Below the pieces are notes generated by a model that was not told where the DNA came from, ran no database searches, and worked only from the letters and a program-made list of their open reading frames with translations. Positions 1 through 6,838 of a stretch of DNA of 12,073 nt are shown here, one piece after another. Positions within the stretch are counted from its first letter, which is position 1. Each line of letters opens with the position of its first letter. The translations under genes were made by a program, and so were the position numbers. Origin of the DNA: Rhizobium sp. Q54 (GTDB lineage: Bacteria > Pseudomonadota > Alphaproteobacteria > Rhizobiales > Beijerinckiaceae); contig CAMDKB010000092.1 in the NCBI GenBank assembly GCA_945901195.1, positions 1 through 12,073 on the forward strand. The letters run 5' to 3'.

Positions 1-138
1 AACTTCGGGTATACCGGATTCGCCGGTGCCACGCTGGCCCACGGCTATCTTCAATTTGTCCTGCGCACATACCTGTGCAGATGAAAAGACGCCGCCGCCT
101 ATGACGAGCGCCAATGTGGCTGCGATAAACTTTCCCAT
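1..138 (-). CDS. ABC transporter substrate-binding protein, N-terminal fragment (NitT/TauT type)
   Basis: Only the first 46 codons are in the window; the rest lies beyond the left edge. The ATG at 138 is preceded by GGAGG (146-150) at a 7-base spacing, which fixes the start. Residues 1-26 form a typical Sec signal peptide: a Lys at position 3, a hydrophobic stretch from about 4 to 19, and a probable cut after VCAQ. The mature protein opens with DKLKIAVGQRGTGES, like the first beta strand of NMT1/SsuA/TauA-type periplasmic binding proteins. It lies 46 bases downstream of a matching permease on the same strand, so it is probably the last gene seen of a four-gene importer operon. The ligand cannot be read from this fragment; known family members bind nitrate, sulfonates, taurine, pyrimidine precursors or aromatic acids. 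Confidence 0.8.
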   Translation of the reverse strand, partial: MGKFIAATLALVIGGGVFSSAQVCAQDKLKIAVGQRGTGESGIPEV

Positions 139-184
139 CCTGTAACCTCCCGATTGTCCCGCATGAGCGAAACTGTTTACTGAA

Positions 185-967
185 CTATTCCCGCGCCAGT
201 TTGCCAATCAGCATATTGCCCAACCCCGCTATAGCAAACACGATAACCAGTAGCCCATAGAGGCCTGCCATATCGAACCGGTTGTAGATCGACATCACCA
301 TATATCCGAGACCCTGATTGGAGAGCTTCGTCTCGGCGAGCAGAACTGTAATTAGCGAGGTGCCGAACCCGAGCCGGATACCGTTGAAAACTGGCAATCG
401 CATAGCAGGCAGATAGATCTTCGTCGCCATCTGCCAGGGCGTCGCGCGAAAGGATTTGCCGACACGAATAAGCACCTTGTCGATCTGCCGCATGCCAGCC
501 GCCGTCGAAAGCGCGATTGAGAAAAACGCCGACAAGGCGCCCAGCGCAATCTTTGAGGCAAGCCCGATGCCAAACCACATGATCATGATCGGGAACAGGA
601 TGATGCGCGGCGTCGGCGAGAGATAATAGACATAAGGCTCGAACGCATCACCGATGAACCGGTTGGCGCCCAGCAGAATGCCTGCAGCAACCCCGGTGAG
701 CGCACCCAAGGCGAGCGCGGTCAGGGTTTCAAACGCTGTGACCTGCAAATTCTTCCAGAATTCAGCGCTGACAAGTAATTTGATGATGGACTGCCCGATG
801 TTCAACAGCGAAGGCACGACGTCCTGGAAGATCAAGCCAGAGCGCGACAAGGATTCCCATAATCCGAAGAACAAGCAGATAAATGCGAGACGGATCGCCA
901 GCACGATGCGCGCCTCGCGGAAAGCACGACCGCGCCGCATGTCCGCAGCGCTGGCTTTAAGGATCAT
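185..967 (-). CDS. ABC transporter permease (SsuC/TauC-like), second permease of the operon
   Basis: A 260-residue inner-membrane permease of the BPD_transp_1 family. Hydrophobic segments lie near residues 21-37, 80-101, 115-135, 138-156, 200-212 and 235-256. The EAA-type cytoplasmic loop that contacts the ATPase is visible at about 165-199 (VLIRVGKSFRATPWQM, then YLPAMRLPVFNGIRLG). The segment LSPTPRIILFPIMIMWFGIG (116-135) is typical of the SsuC/TauC branch. I chose the ATG at 967 because it forms an ATGA overlap with the stop of the preceding permease and has GGCGAG just upstream. A longer reading from 985 is possible but adds only six residues and deepens the overlap. The neighbouring permease differs in sequence, so the two probably form a heterodimeric channel, unlike the single-permease Ssu and Tau systems. 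Confidence 0.9.
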   Translation of the reverse strand: MILKASAADMRRGRAFREARIVLAIRLAFICLFFGLWESLSRSGLIFQDVVPSLLNIGQSIIKLLVSAEFWKNLQVTAFETLTALALGALTGVAAGILLGANRFIGDAFEPYVYYLSPTPRIILFPIMIMWFGIGLASKIALGALSAFFSIALSTAAGMRQIDKVLIRVGKSFRATPWQMATKIYLPAMRLPVFNGIRLGFGTSLITVLLAETKLSNQGLGYMVMSIYNRFDMAGLYGLLVIVFAIAGLGNMLIGKLARE

Positions 968-1728
968 CTCGCCGGTTGGAGCCATTTTTCCAGACGCTCC
1001 AACAGAATGAAGAATAGCACGCTCACCAGAATGACGAACGTGATGGCAGCATAGGTCGCAGGCATATCATAGCGTTCCGCCAGATCATTGATGAGCTGCC
1101 CAAGCCCGCCGATATTCACCAGGAATTCAACACCGATCACTGCGATGAGGCAGAACGTCCAGCTCAGCCTGATGCCCGTGAAAATAGATGGCAGCGCCGA
1201 GGGAAACAGAATTTCCCAGAACATCTGCGGCGACGTCATGTTCAGGCTCTTGCCGACATTGATCAGCACCTGGCGAGTGCCGACCAAACCTTCTGTCGTC
1301 TTGAGTACAACCGGCGCAAGTCCGAAACAGAATGCGAGCGCGATAACAGTGCCCATGCCACGTCCGAAGATCACAAGGAAAAGCGGGAAAGCCAGCACAA
1401 TGGGCGCCGCAGCCAGCGCTGCAATCCAGTCTTCCACCGCCAGACGCAACACCCGCACTCGATAAAGCAACGTTCCGAGCGGCACGCCGACCAATACAAC
1501 GGCAAACCCGGACACCACCATTTCCATACCCGAAACAGCCATACGCCCGAGAATGTCCTCTTCCTCGATCACGCGCACCATCGCTGCCAGCACTTCACTG
1601 GGAAATGGCAGGATATAACGATTGAGGATACCCAGTCGCAAAAGCACTTCCACAATCACGCCTACAGCGACAAAGCACATGCCACCGAACGTAACCGGAA
1701 ACCAGGGTTTGCGAAAAAGACTAGACAC
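964..1728 (-). CDS. ABC transporter permease (SsuC/TauC-like), first permease of the operon
   Basis: A 254-residue integral membrane permease of the BPD_transp_1 family. Hydrophobic segments lie near residues 11-30, 70-89, 103-121, 126-142, 190-206 and 224-243. The EAA loop lies at about 154-187 (VLINVGKSLNMTSPQ, then FPSALPSIFTGIRLS). The preferred start is the GTG at 1728. It overlaps the ATPase gene by 8 bases and gives a normal family length with a short cytoplasmic N-terminus. A reading from 1830 would overlap the ATPase by 110 bases and add an Arg/Ala-rich stretch with no family resemblance. No strong ribosome-binding site precedes the GTG, so translation is probably coupled to the ATPase. 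Its stop overlaps the next start as ATGA. Substrate unknown. Confidence 0.88.
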   Translation of the reverse strand: MSSLFRKPWFPVTFGGMCFVAVGVIVEVLLRLGILNRYILPFPSEVLAAMVRVIEEEDILGRMAVSGMEMVVSGFAVVLVGVPLGTLLYRVRVLRLAVEDWIAALAAAPIVLAFPLFLVIFGRGMGTVIALAFCFGLAPVVLKTTEGLVGTRQVLINVGKSLNMTSPQMFWEILFPSALPSIFTGIRLSWTFCLIAVIGVEFLVNIGGLGQLINDLAERYDMPATYAAITFVILVSVLFFILLERLEKWLQPAR

Positions 1729-2548
1729 GGCGGCGATCCGCTCTGGCAATGGCTTCTGAATCCTGCATGCCGCGGCTTGCCTCCTCGCGCAGGTCATTCC
1801 AGATCTCTGCAACATAATGGCCAAACGCATCGCTGCCTACCACATCGGATGTACGCGGGCGCGGCAGATCGATATTGACAATGCGCTTGATGCAGCCGGG
1901 CCTGTAAGTCATGACCACAATGCGATCAGCAAGCTGCACGGCCTCAGTCAGGTTGTGCGTAATCAGCAGGGTTGTCTGTTTCAACTGTTGCTGAATTTGC
2001 GTGATCTTGTCGCCCAGCAACAAGCGCGTTTGTTCGTCGAGCGAAGCAAATGGCTCGTCCATGAGAAGGATTTCCGGTTGCGAAATCAGCGTGCGCGCGA
2101 TGGACACACGTTGTTTCATGCCGCCCGATAATTGCGACGGATAGCGTTTCTCAAAGCCATCGAGCCCGACCAGATCGATAAAATGGCGCGCTTTCTCTTC
2201 GCGTTGCAGTTTGTCGACGCCCCGCAATTCGAGGGGAAACGCGACATTGTCGATCACATTGCGCCAGGGGAAAGTGGATTCTTCCTGAAACACCATGCCA
2301 ATGGAGGGATGCGGACCGTCAATGCGGACATCGCCAACACGCACGGCGCCTTCATAGTCGCCCAGCAGTCCACCGATGATGTTGAATAACGTCGATTTGC
2401 CACAACCCGATGGCCCGATGACCGCAACAAATTCGCCCGGCTTCACCTCGAACGAAACCCTGTCGCACGCAAGCACGGATTCTTCGGCATCGCCGAACCG
2501 TTTAGACACGTTCTCGACGACAAGAGCCGCCTGTTTTTCGCCAGACAC
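1721..2548 (-). CDS. ABC transporter ATP-binding protein (SsuB/TauB/NrtD-like)
   Basis: A 275-residue cytoplasmic ATPase that would power the two permeases downstream. All nucleotide-binding motifs are intact: Walker A GPSGCGKST (45-53), Q-loop FQEES with Gln88, ABC signature LSGGMKQR (140-147), Walker B ILLMDEP (160-166), D-loop SLDE (169-172) and the switch His198 in ITHNLTEAV. ETFPWRNV-like wording after the Q-loop (here STFPWRNV) is typical of the nitrate/sulfonate/taurine subfamily. The start is the GTG at 2548, with GGGAGGGG (2553-2560) about five bases upstream. It is the first gene of the operon, so the promoter should lie in 2549-2730. The last 20 residues are polar and overlap the start of the next gene. 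Substrate cannot be inferred from the ATPase. Confidence 0.93.
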   Translation of the reverse strand: MSGEKQAALVVENVSKRFGDAEESVLACDRVSFEVKPGEFVAVIGPSGCGKSTLFNIIGGLLGDYEGAVRVGDVRIDGPHPSIGMVFQEESTFPWRNVIDNVAFPLELRGVDKLQREEKARHFIDLVGLDGFEKRYPSQLSGGMKQRVSIARTLISQPEILLMDEPFASLDEQTRLLLGDKITQIQQQLKQTTLLITHNLTEAVQLADRIVVMTYRPGCIKRIVNIDLPRPRTSDVVGSDAFGHYVAEIWNDLREEASRGMQDSEAIARADRRRV

Positions 2549-2562
2549 TTCACCCCTCCCGC

Positions 2563-2579
2563 GCCCGCTTAATGCGGGC
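2563..2579 (-). promoter_or_regulatory. Small perfect hairpin directly upstream of the ABC operon ribosome-binding site
   Basis: GCCCGC and GCGGGC form a 6-bp perfect stem with a 5-base loop (2569-2573). The stem begins 3 bases upstream of the GGGAGGGG Shine-Dalgarno of the ATPase gene. On mRNA it would sit next to the ribosome-binding site and could affect initiation or mRNA stability. There is no U-run after it, so it is not a terminator. Role inferred only. Confidence 0.35.
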
Positions 2580-2610
2580 CCAGCCTTACGCTTGATCGCG
2601 CATCTTGTTG

Positions 2611-2641
2611 AATTGAGCTTACGACACCCGCCCGCTCAATT
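2611..2641. repeat. Inverted repeat AATTGAGC / GCTCAATT, candidate operator of the ABC operon
   Basis: Two perfect 8-base arms (2611-2618 and 2634-2641) are separated by 15 bases, giving half-site centres about 23 bp apart, close to two helical turns. The site lies 63-93 bases upstream of the GTG start of the ATPase gene, where an activator or repressor of an importer operon would bind. No regulator gene is adjacent, so the cognate protein is unknown. The overlapping TTGATT and TTGAGC hexamers could serve as -35 elements, but no convincing -10 was found. Confidence 0.35.
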
Positions 2642-2730
2642 GCAATCAAGGGGTGCGCAAGAAAGTTTGCAGGAGATGCGGAATCCGGTTTGCCGCCTGC
2701 AAACGGGCAAAAGCAGGCAACAGCCAGCCG

Positions 2731-2760
2731 ACAAAAGAAAGGGCCCGCCGCAGCGAGCCC
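2731..2760 (-). terminator. Intrinsic terminator of the DUF882 peptidase gene
   Basis: Read on the minus strand, GGGCTCGC pairs with GCGGGCCC (8 bp with one U-G pair) around the 4-base loop TGCG, and TTTCTTTT follows at once. It lies 27-56 bases beyond the TAA of the peptidase gene, as expected. It separates that gene from the ABC operon further along the same strand, so the ABC genes need their own promoter. Confidence 0.85.
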
Positions 2761-2786
2761 TCTGATTTTATCAGCAGATCGAAAGA

Positions 2787-4655
2787 TCAATTGGCCTTCG
2801 AGTTCTCGTTCTTTTCCAGTCCACGGCTGGCCTGACGCAAGGCGGGTTGAGCAAAACGATCTGCCCGTGTTGGATTGGCGCTCAGGGTGAAGCCCTGCGA
2901 AGGCGCATCTGCGGGGGCAAACAACAAGCGGGTCGGATCGGTTTTTGCCGCGCTGCGCAACGGCGCAACGGATGATCCCATCAGGCTGTTGACCGGCTGT
3001 TCGCTCATGGGCTGGCCATTCGTCAGGCCAGTGAAGTTCGAACGATCAAGGCGGGCCGCGACCAGCCCAACCCCTTCAGGCGCACGAGCAGCGCTACGCG
3101 TCCCAACCATTTTCGCAAGCGAATAAGACGGGCGGGCCACACCGGGCTTGCGCGGAACGGCCGTGCGTACTGTCCCTTCGGACGACGGCTGAATGGTCGG
3201 CGCATAGGCCAGAAGACCAGACGCGGCAGACAATGCAGACGCGCTCGCCGCCACCGGCGCACCGCGTGTGATGACCGCAGGCAGTCCCGGCGCGCGCGCC
3301 GCAACCACACGGACGGGCGGCAAGGGAACTTCCAAAGCAGGCGCGGCCTCCGGCGTCGCGTCAGGAATCGTCCTGATATCGGCGGCTGCCATCATCGAAT
3401 CCGGGCGTCGGGGCGGGTACGGCACATCCGTTGGCTCCGAGTGCTGGATCAGCGCGGCAATCTGCGCAGCAGATGGACGGCGCGGCGGCAATGGCGCCGC
3501 AGCGACCTGCGTATCAACAGAGCGGCGCGCGGGCTTTTCGACAACTTCAGGCTCCGGCTTGGCCGTTTCGACCTTGGCTGGCTCGGGTTTCGCAACTTCT
3601 TGTTTCACAGGCTCGGGGCGGGCAGCAGCCCGGACCGGTGCAGTCGCAGGCTCCGAAGCGACTTGAACCGACGCTACGTCCCCGCCAGAACGGCGAGCGG
3701 CGTCGGCGCGGAAAAAGGCTGCAGCGGACGAGGCTTCTTCCGCCGGAGACTGCGGCGCATAGGCGGCGACTTGCGTGGGCGCCGTCGTCGCAGCCGGTGC
3801 ACGTCCACGAGCGCCACGTGCGCCACGCGCCGAAGCAACAGTTGACGAAGATGCGGCAGGCCGAGCTTCAGCCTCATCGCCTTCATCCCAGCCGAACAGG
3901 CGGGCGAGGAAGCTCTTTTCCTTCACTTGCGCAAGGGTCGGTATGTATTCACCGCCGCGTGAGGCGACCAGCGCCCGGGCTTCTTCATAACCAGGCAGAA
4001 CGCGACCGTCGGAAGAAATGTGCACAGACTTGCCGTCCGGGAAAAGGCGGGCGAGTTGATCATAGCTCAGGCGCGGCCAGGCGCGCACTGACCCCACGTC
4101 CAGATGCACGAAATTCGAACTGCCGTACCAGCCCACGCCACCGCGTTGCAGCCGGAGAGCCACTTCACGCACACGGTGCATGTTGGCGTCGGCCATGCGC
4201 ATGTCCATGGCGCGGCCATGCATGTGCTGGGATTCCTTGGCGACTGCGCGCGAGCGCGAGCGCAGCATCGCATTGGTAGTCGGAGAGCGATAAGCGGAAA
4301 GAACAGTGACAACAGAACTTGAGCCTGCGCCACGCTGGGCTTCCCAGATCACATCGAACAAACGTGGATCCATCCGCGTTGATTGATCGTTGCGCCAGTC
4401 GCGCAGGAAGTGATTGAGTTGCGCCAGCCCGCCCGTGTCATAGCTGCCATCGCGGCGGAAGGTGACGGAAATGCTGTCTTTTCTATGCGCATGAAACAGA
4501 TTGATGGTGCGCGTATCGCCATTGGCGACAGCCGTTTGCGTCGAGGTGGGAGCGGCAATCGTGCAGAGGATTGTCAGCGTGGCCGCTGCCGGAGCAGAAA
4601 CGGCGAAACGGCGAAAGACCGTGCTTTGGCGCGGATGCTGCAAGCTCAAACTCAC
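2787..4655 (-). CDS. Secreted DUF882 / M15-type peptidase with long Pro/Ala-rich C-terminal tail
   Basis: With the preferred GTG start at 4655 the protein has 622 residues. Residues 1-45 look like a signal peptide: Arg-rich at 9-16, hydrophobic at about 17-36, with a possible cut near TAVA. Residues 46-215 match DUF882/Peptidase_M15_2, the family of E. coli YcbK (MepK), a murein endopeptidase. Its zinc-site pattern SxHxxGxAxD is present (Ser142, His144, Gly147, Asp151), as are SAYRS (120-124) and FVHLDVG with His184 and Asp186. It therefore probably trims peptidoglycan cross-links in the periplasm. Residues about 260-622 are low-complexity, with KPEP repeats (353-369) and PLPPRRP/PYPPRRP motifs (388-418), ending in a more ordered RLDRSNFTGLT segment (535-545). 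The start is uncertain: the frame stays open to 5141, but the upstream part uses rare AGG codons and has no domain. ATG 4721 (644 aa) is the other choice. Neither start has a good ribosome-binding site. Confidence 0.85.
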   Translation of the reverse strand: MSLSLQHPRQSTVFRRFAVSAPAAATLTILCTIAAPTSTQTAVANGDTRTINLFHAHRKDSISVTFRRDGSYDTGGLAQLNHFLRDWRNDQSTRMDPRLFDVIWEAQRGAGSSSVVTVLSAYRSPTTNAMLRSRSRAVAKESQHMHGRAMDMRMADANMHRVREVALRLQRGGVGWYGSSNFVHLDVGSVRAWPRLSYDQLARLFPDGKSVHISSDGRVLPGYEEARALVASRGGEYIPTLAQVKEKSFLARLFGWDEGDEAEARPAASSSTVASARGARGARGRAPAATTAPTQVAAYAPQSPAEEASSAAAFFRADAARRSGGDVASVQVASEPATAPVRAAARPEPVKQEVAKPEPAKVETAKPEPEVVEKPARRSVDTQVAAAPLPPRRPSAAQIAALIQHSEPTDVPYPPRRPDSMMAAADIRTIPDATPEAAPALEVPLPPVRVVAARAPGLPAVITRGAPVAASASALSAASGLLAYAPTIQPSSEGTVRTAVPRKPGVARPSYSLAKMVGTRSAARAPEGVGLVAARLDRSNFTGLTNGQPMSEQPVNSLMGSSVAPLRSAAKTDPTRLLFAPADAPSQGFTLSANPTRADRFAQPALRQASRGLEKNENSKAN

Positions 4656-4689
4656 TGTTTTGGAGCGGAAAACCGCCCGGTCACTGTTG

Positions 4690-4725
4690 CATAATGGACG
4701 CCAGGAAACGCAAATGTCCATTATG
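4690..4725. repeat. Perfect 10-bp inverted repeat upstream of the DUF882 gene
   Basis: CATAATGGAC (4690-4699) and GTCCATTATG (4716-4725) are exact reverse complements separated by 16 bases. The half-site centres are about 26 bp apart. It ends 35 bases before the preferred GTG start at 4655, so it could be an operator or a leader hairpin. If the gene began at ATG 4721, the repeat would lie within the coding sequence; its presence mildly favours the later start. It contains a CATAAT on each strand that could act as a -10 element. Confidence 0.45.
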
Positions 4726-5437
4726 ATCGACGGATTATTACCGGGAAGCGTTAAAAGCCCGTAATGTGCCATATTGATACAGCGGAACGGGCCAGCAGCA
4801 ACCCCCAAACGCGCCTGCTTGTACATCAGGTCATGGAAATTAGAAAGAACCGCAATCATGGCGGCTTTGTGACCATCTTCCGGCCTATCGTAGCTTACCC
4901 GCGCCCTCCTGTGGTCACGCTCCCGGCCGAATAGAGTCAGACTAACTTGATGACTTTTCCCCATCTTTTGTCTTCGTTCGCAGCAAACCGTGTAAATTCC
5001 CCCTTTTTCAATAGCGCCGACGACCCTGAGCTTTGTCTGGAAATCATTGCTGGAAACCGCGCAATGCGCCGCCGCTTCAATTCGCCCCAGTCCACTTCCG
5101 GCTTTCCGCTGGGCGTCAGCAGGCCGAACAGGCCAGAACATCCATAGGTTTTGAAACTTACGTCACGCTCGAAATGAACGCGCGGTCACGCGCGGCGAAT
5201 TGACTCAGTCCTGTGCAATCTTCGTCATGGCTGTGGACACGTCCGTTTGAGCCGTGGACGCAATCCAACGAATCCATCAACTTGCGCGACGTTGGCCAGT
5301 GATTCATGGCAGCAAGGCTGGGCGGAACGCCAGCCTGGCAGAGTGTAAGGCCGTGCGTTTTCAGAACCGTACAGTTCAGGCGTTTGCCGTATTCCAGTTT
5401 TGCGTGTTGCGCGTAGACTCAAATCCCAGGCTCAGGA
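4726..5437. other. Long non-coding region between the divergent DUF882 and ybjN genes
   Basis: About 710 bases hold no gene I can support. One minus-strand frame stays open from 5141 into the peptidase gene, but its product (Cys- and Arg-rich, rare AGG codons, no domain) does not look coded. Visible items are a tandem ACGCGCGG pair (5178-5185 and 5188-5195, 10-bp period), a possible plus-strand promoter TTGACT (5200-5205) with CGTCAT 17 bases on (5223-5228), and a bulged hairpin at 5316-5335. A small RNA or a long ybjN leader is possible but not shown. Confidence 0.5.
4737..4765. repeat. Imperfect hairpin next to the DUF882 upstream repeat
   Basis: ATTACCGGG (4737-4745) pairs with CCCGTAAT (4758-4765) with one bulged C, around a 12-base loop. 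It lies just upstream of the perfect 10-bp repeat. It has no T-run on either strand, so it is not a terminator. Possibly part of a regulatory region; function unknown. Confidence 0.25.
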
Positions 5438-5944
5438 ATGTCACTGAACATAGCAGACGATTTTGGCAATCGCGCCGAACACCCGGTCGATGTCGTAGAG
5501 CAGCTTGCCGGCAAGAACGGCTGGTCCTTTGACCGCGATGGCGACGACGAGATCACCATCACCGTGGGCGGTGGCTGGACCGATTATCACGTCTCTTTCA
5601 CCTGGCTTGAGGAAGTGGAATCCCTGCATCTGGCCTGCGCCTTCAACGTCAAACTGAATGATCGCCGCCGTCCTGAAGTGCTCCAGCTGCTGTCACTCAT
5701 CAATGAGCAGATTTGGGTCGGCCATTTCGGCATATGGGACAAGGAAAGCATGATCATCTTTCGTCATGCCTTGCTGCTGGCGGGGGGCATCCAGCCTGCG
5801 CCGAGCCAGTGTGAAGCCTTGTTGCATGCGGCCATCAGCGCGTGCGAACGCTATTATCAGGCATTTGAGTTCGTCCAGTGGGCGAACCGTTCGGCAGCGC
5901 AATCCATGGAATACACCATGTTTGAGACAAAGGGCGAAGCATGA
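5438..5944 (+). CDS. YbjN domain-containing protein
   Basis: A 168-residue acidic, probably cytoplasmic protein of the YbjN family (putative sensory transduction regulator, molecular role unsettled). The family hallmark is clear at 88-114: INEQIWVGHFGIWDKES, then MIIFRHALLL. It follows an N-terminal alpha/beta region with GWSFDRDGDDEIT (28-40) and WTDYHVSFTW (47-56). There is no signal peptide or membrane segment. The start ATG 5438 has AGG at 5428-5430, seven bases upstream; a closer AGGA abuts the ATG. Its TGA overlaps the proC ATG as ATGA, so the two are translated as a pair. A YbjN gene next to proC is, as I recall, common in Hyphomicrobiales, but a functional link to proline synthesis is not established. 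Confidence 0.88.
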   Translation: MSLNIADDFGNRAEHPVDVVEQLAGKNGWSFDRDGDDEITITVGGGWTDYHVSFTWLEEVESLHLACAFNVKLNDRRRPEVLQLLSLINEQIWVGHFGIWDKESMIIFRHALLLAGGIQPAPSQCEALLHAAISACERYYQAFEFVQWANRSAAQSMEYTMFETKGEA

Positions 5945-6765
5945 CTGCGTCCTCGCTTCCCGGGTCGCTGGTTCTGGCAGGCGCTGGCAAGATGGGCAGC
6001 GCCATGTTGCGCGGCTGGCTCGCCCTCGGGATCGAAGGCGAGGCGATCACGGCAATTGACCCGTTCATGTCTGACGAGATGAAACAACTCGGCCAAATCC
6101 AGGGCGTTCGCCTTGCCGAAACAGCGCGAGGTGTAGCGGCGCCTGATGTGCTGATTCTAGCAATCAAACCGCAGATGCTTGAAACCGCCGCCGCCGACTA
6201 TGCCGCGCTCATAGGTCCAGGTACTCTGGTCGTATCAATCATGGCAGGCAAGACGATCGCCGACATCGCGGCCCGTCTTCCCGCTCAGGCCATCGTGCGC
6301 TGCATGCCCAATACGCCTGCGGCCGTCGGTCGTGGCATTACCGGCGCAGCGGCCAATGCCGGTGTCACGGCCGCCCAGAAACAGACCGCGACGGCGCTGC
6401 TGACAGCCATCGGGCAGGTCGCCTGGCTCGAAAATGAAGCCCTGATCGATGCCGTAACAGCGGTGTCCGGCTCAGGCCCCGCCTATGTCTTTTATCTTGT
6501 GGAAGCCATGGCAAAGGCCGGTGAGGCCATCGGCCTGCCGCCCGCTCTGGCCATGCAACTGGCCCGCTCCACGGTGGAAGGCTCGGGCGAGCTGATGTCT
6601 CAGGAACCCCGGACCTCCGCGTCTCAATTGCGCATCAATGTGACTTCGCCCGGCGGCACCACCGCTGCCGCCCTCGATGTCCTGATGGCGGCCGACGGGC
6701 TTGAACCGCTGATGAAAAAAGCCATAGGCGCGGCAAAGCGGCGCGCGGGAGAACTTTCCGGCTAA
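5941..6765 (+). CDS. proC: Pyrroline-5-carboxylate reductase
   Basis: A 274-residue cytoplasmic enzyme of normal family length. It reduces 1-pyrroline-5-carboxylate to L-proline with NAD(P)H, the last step of proline synthesis. The N-terminal Rossmann domain shows LVLAGAGKMGSAML (10-23) and LAIKPQ (73-78); RCMPNTPA (120-127) belongs to the conserved core. The C-terminal all-helical dimer domain has AVSGSGPAYVFY (174-185) and the P5CR signature LRINVTSPGGTTAAALDVL (230-248). All expected key residues are there and the frame is intact. The ATG at 5941 overlaps the ybjN stop (ATGA), which implies translational coupling. No separate promoter is visible, so it probably shares the ybjN transcript. 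Confidence 0.96.
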   Translation: MTASSLPGSLVLAGAGKMGSAMLRGWLALGIEGEAITAIDPFMSDEMKQLGQIQGVRLAETARGVAAPDVLILAIKPQMLETAAADYAALIGPGTLVVSIMAGKTIADIAARLPAQAIVRCMPNTPAAVGRGITGAAANAGVTAAQKQTATALLTAIGQVAWLENEALIDAVTAVSGSGPAYVFYLVEAMAKAGEAIGLPPALAMQLARSTVEGSGELMSQEPRTSASQLRINVTSPGGTTAAALDVLMAADGLEPLMKKAIGAAKRRAGELSG

Positions 6766-6838
6766 TCCATCTTGGTTGCACCATAATGCAGCGCTAGGTT
6801 TCGTTCGAGCTCAATTTCATCTTTGCCGGAGTTGCCGC

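Noticed and set aside
3431..4279. Plus-strand open frame of 282 codons opposite the DUF882 gene
   Set aside because: It is the antisense of the Ala/Pro/Arg-rich tail and peptidase domain. Its Arg/Gln-rich product has no family features.
5316..5335. Bulged hairpin GGCTGGGCG / CGCCAGCC as a terminator
   Set aside because: Neither strand has a T-run after the stem, and no gene on either strand ends nearby.
5340..5437. tRNA-like wording upstream of ybjN (GTTCAGG, GACTCAAATCCC)
   Set aside because: No acceptor stem or anticodon arm can be drawn around it, so it is not called as a tRNA.
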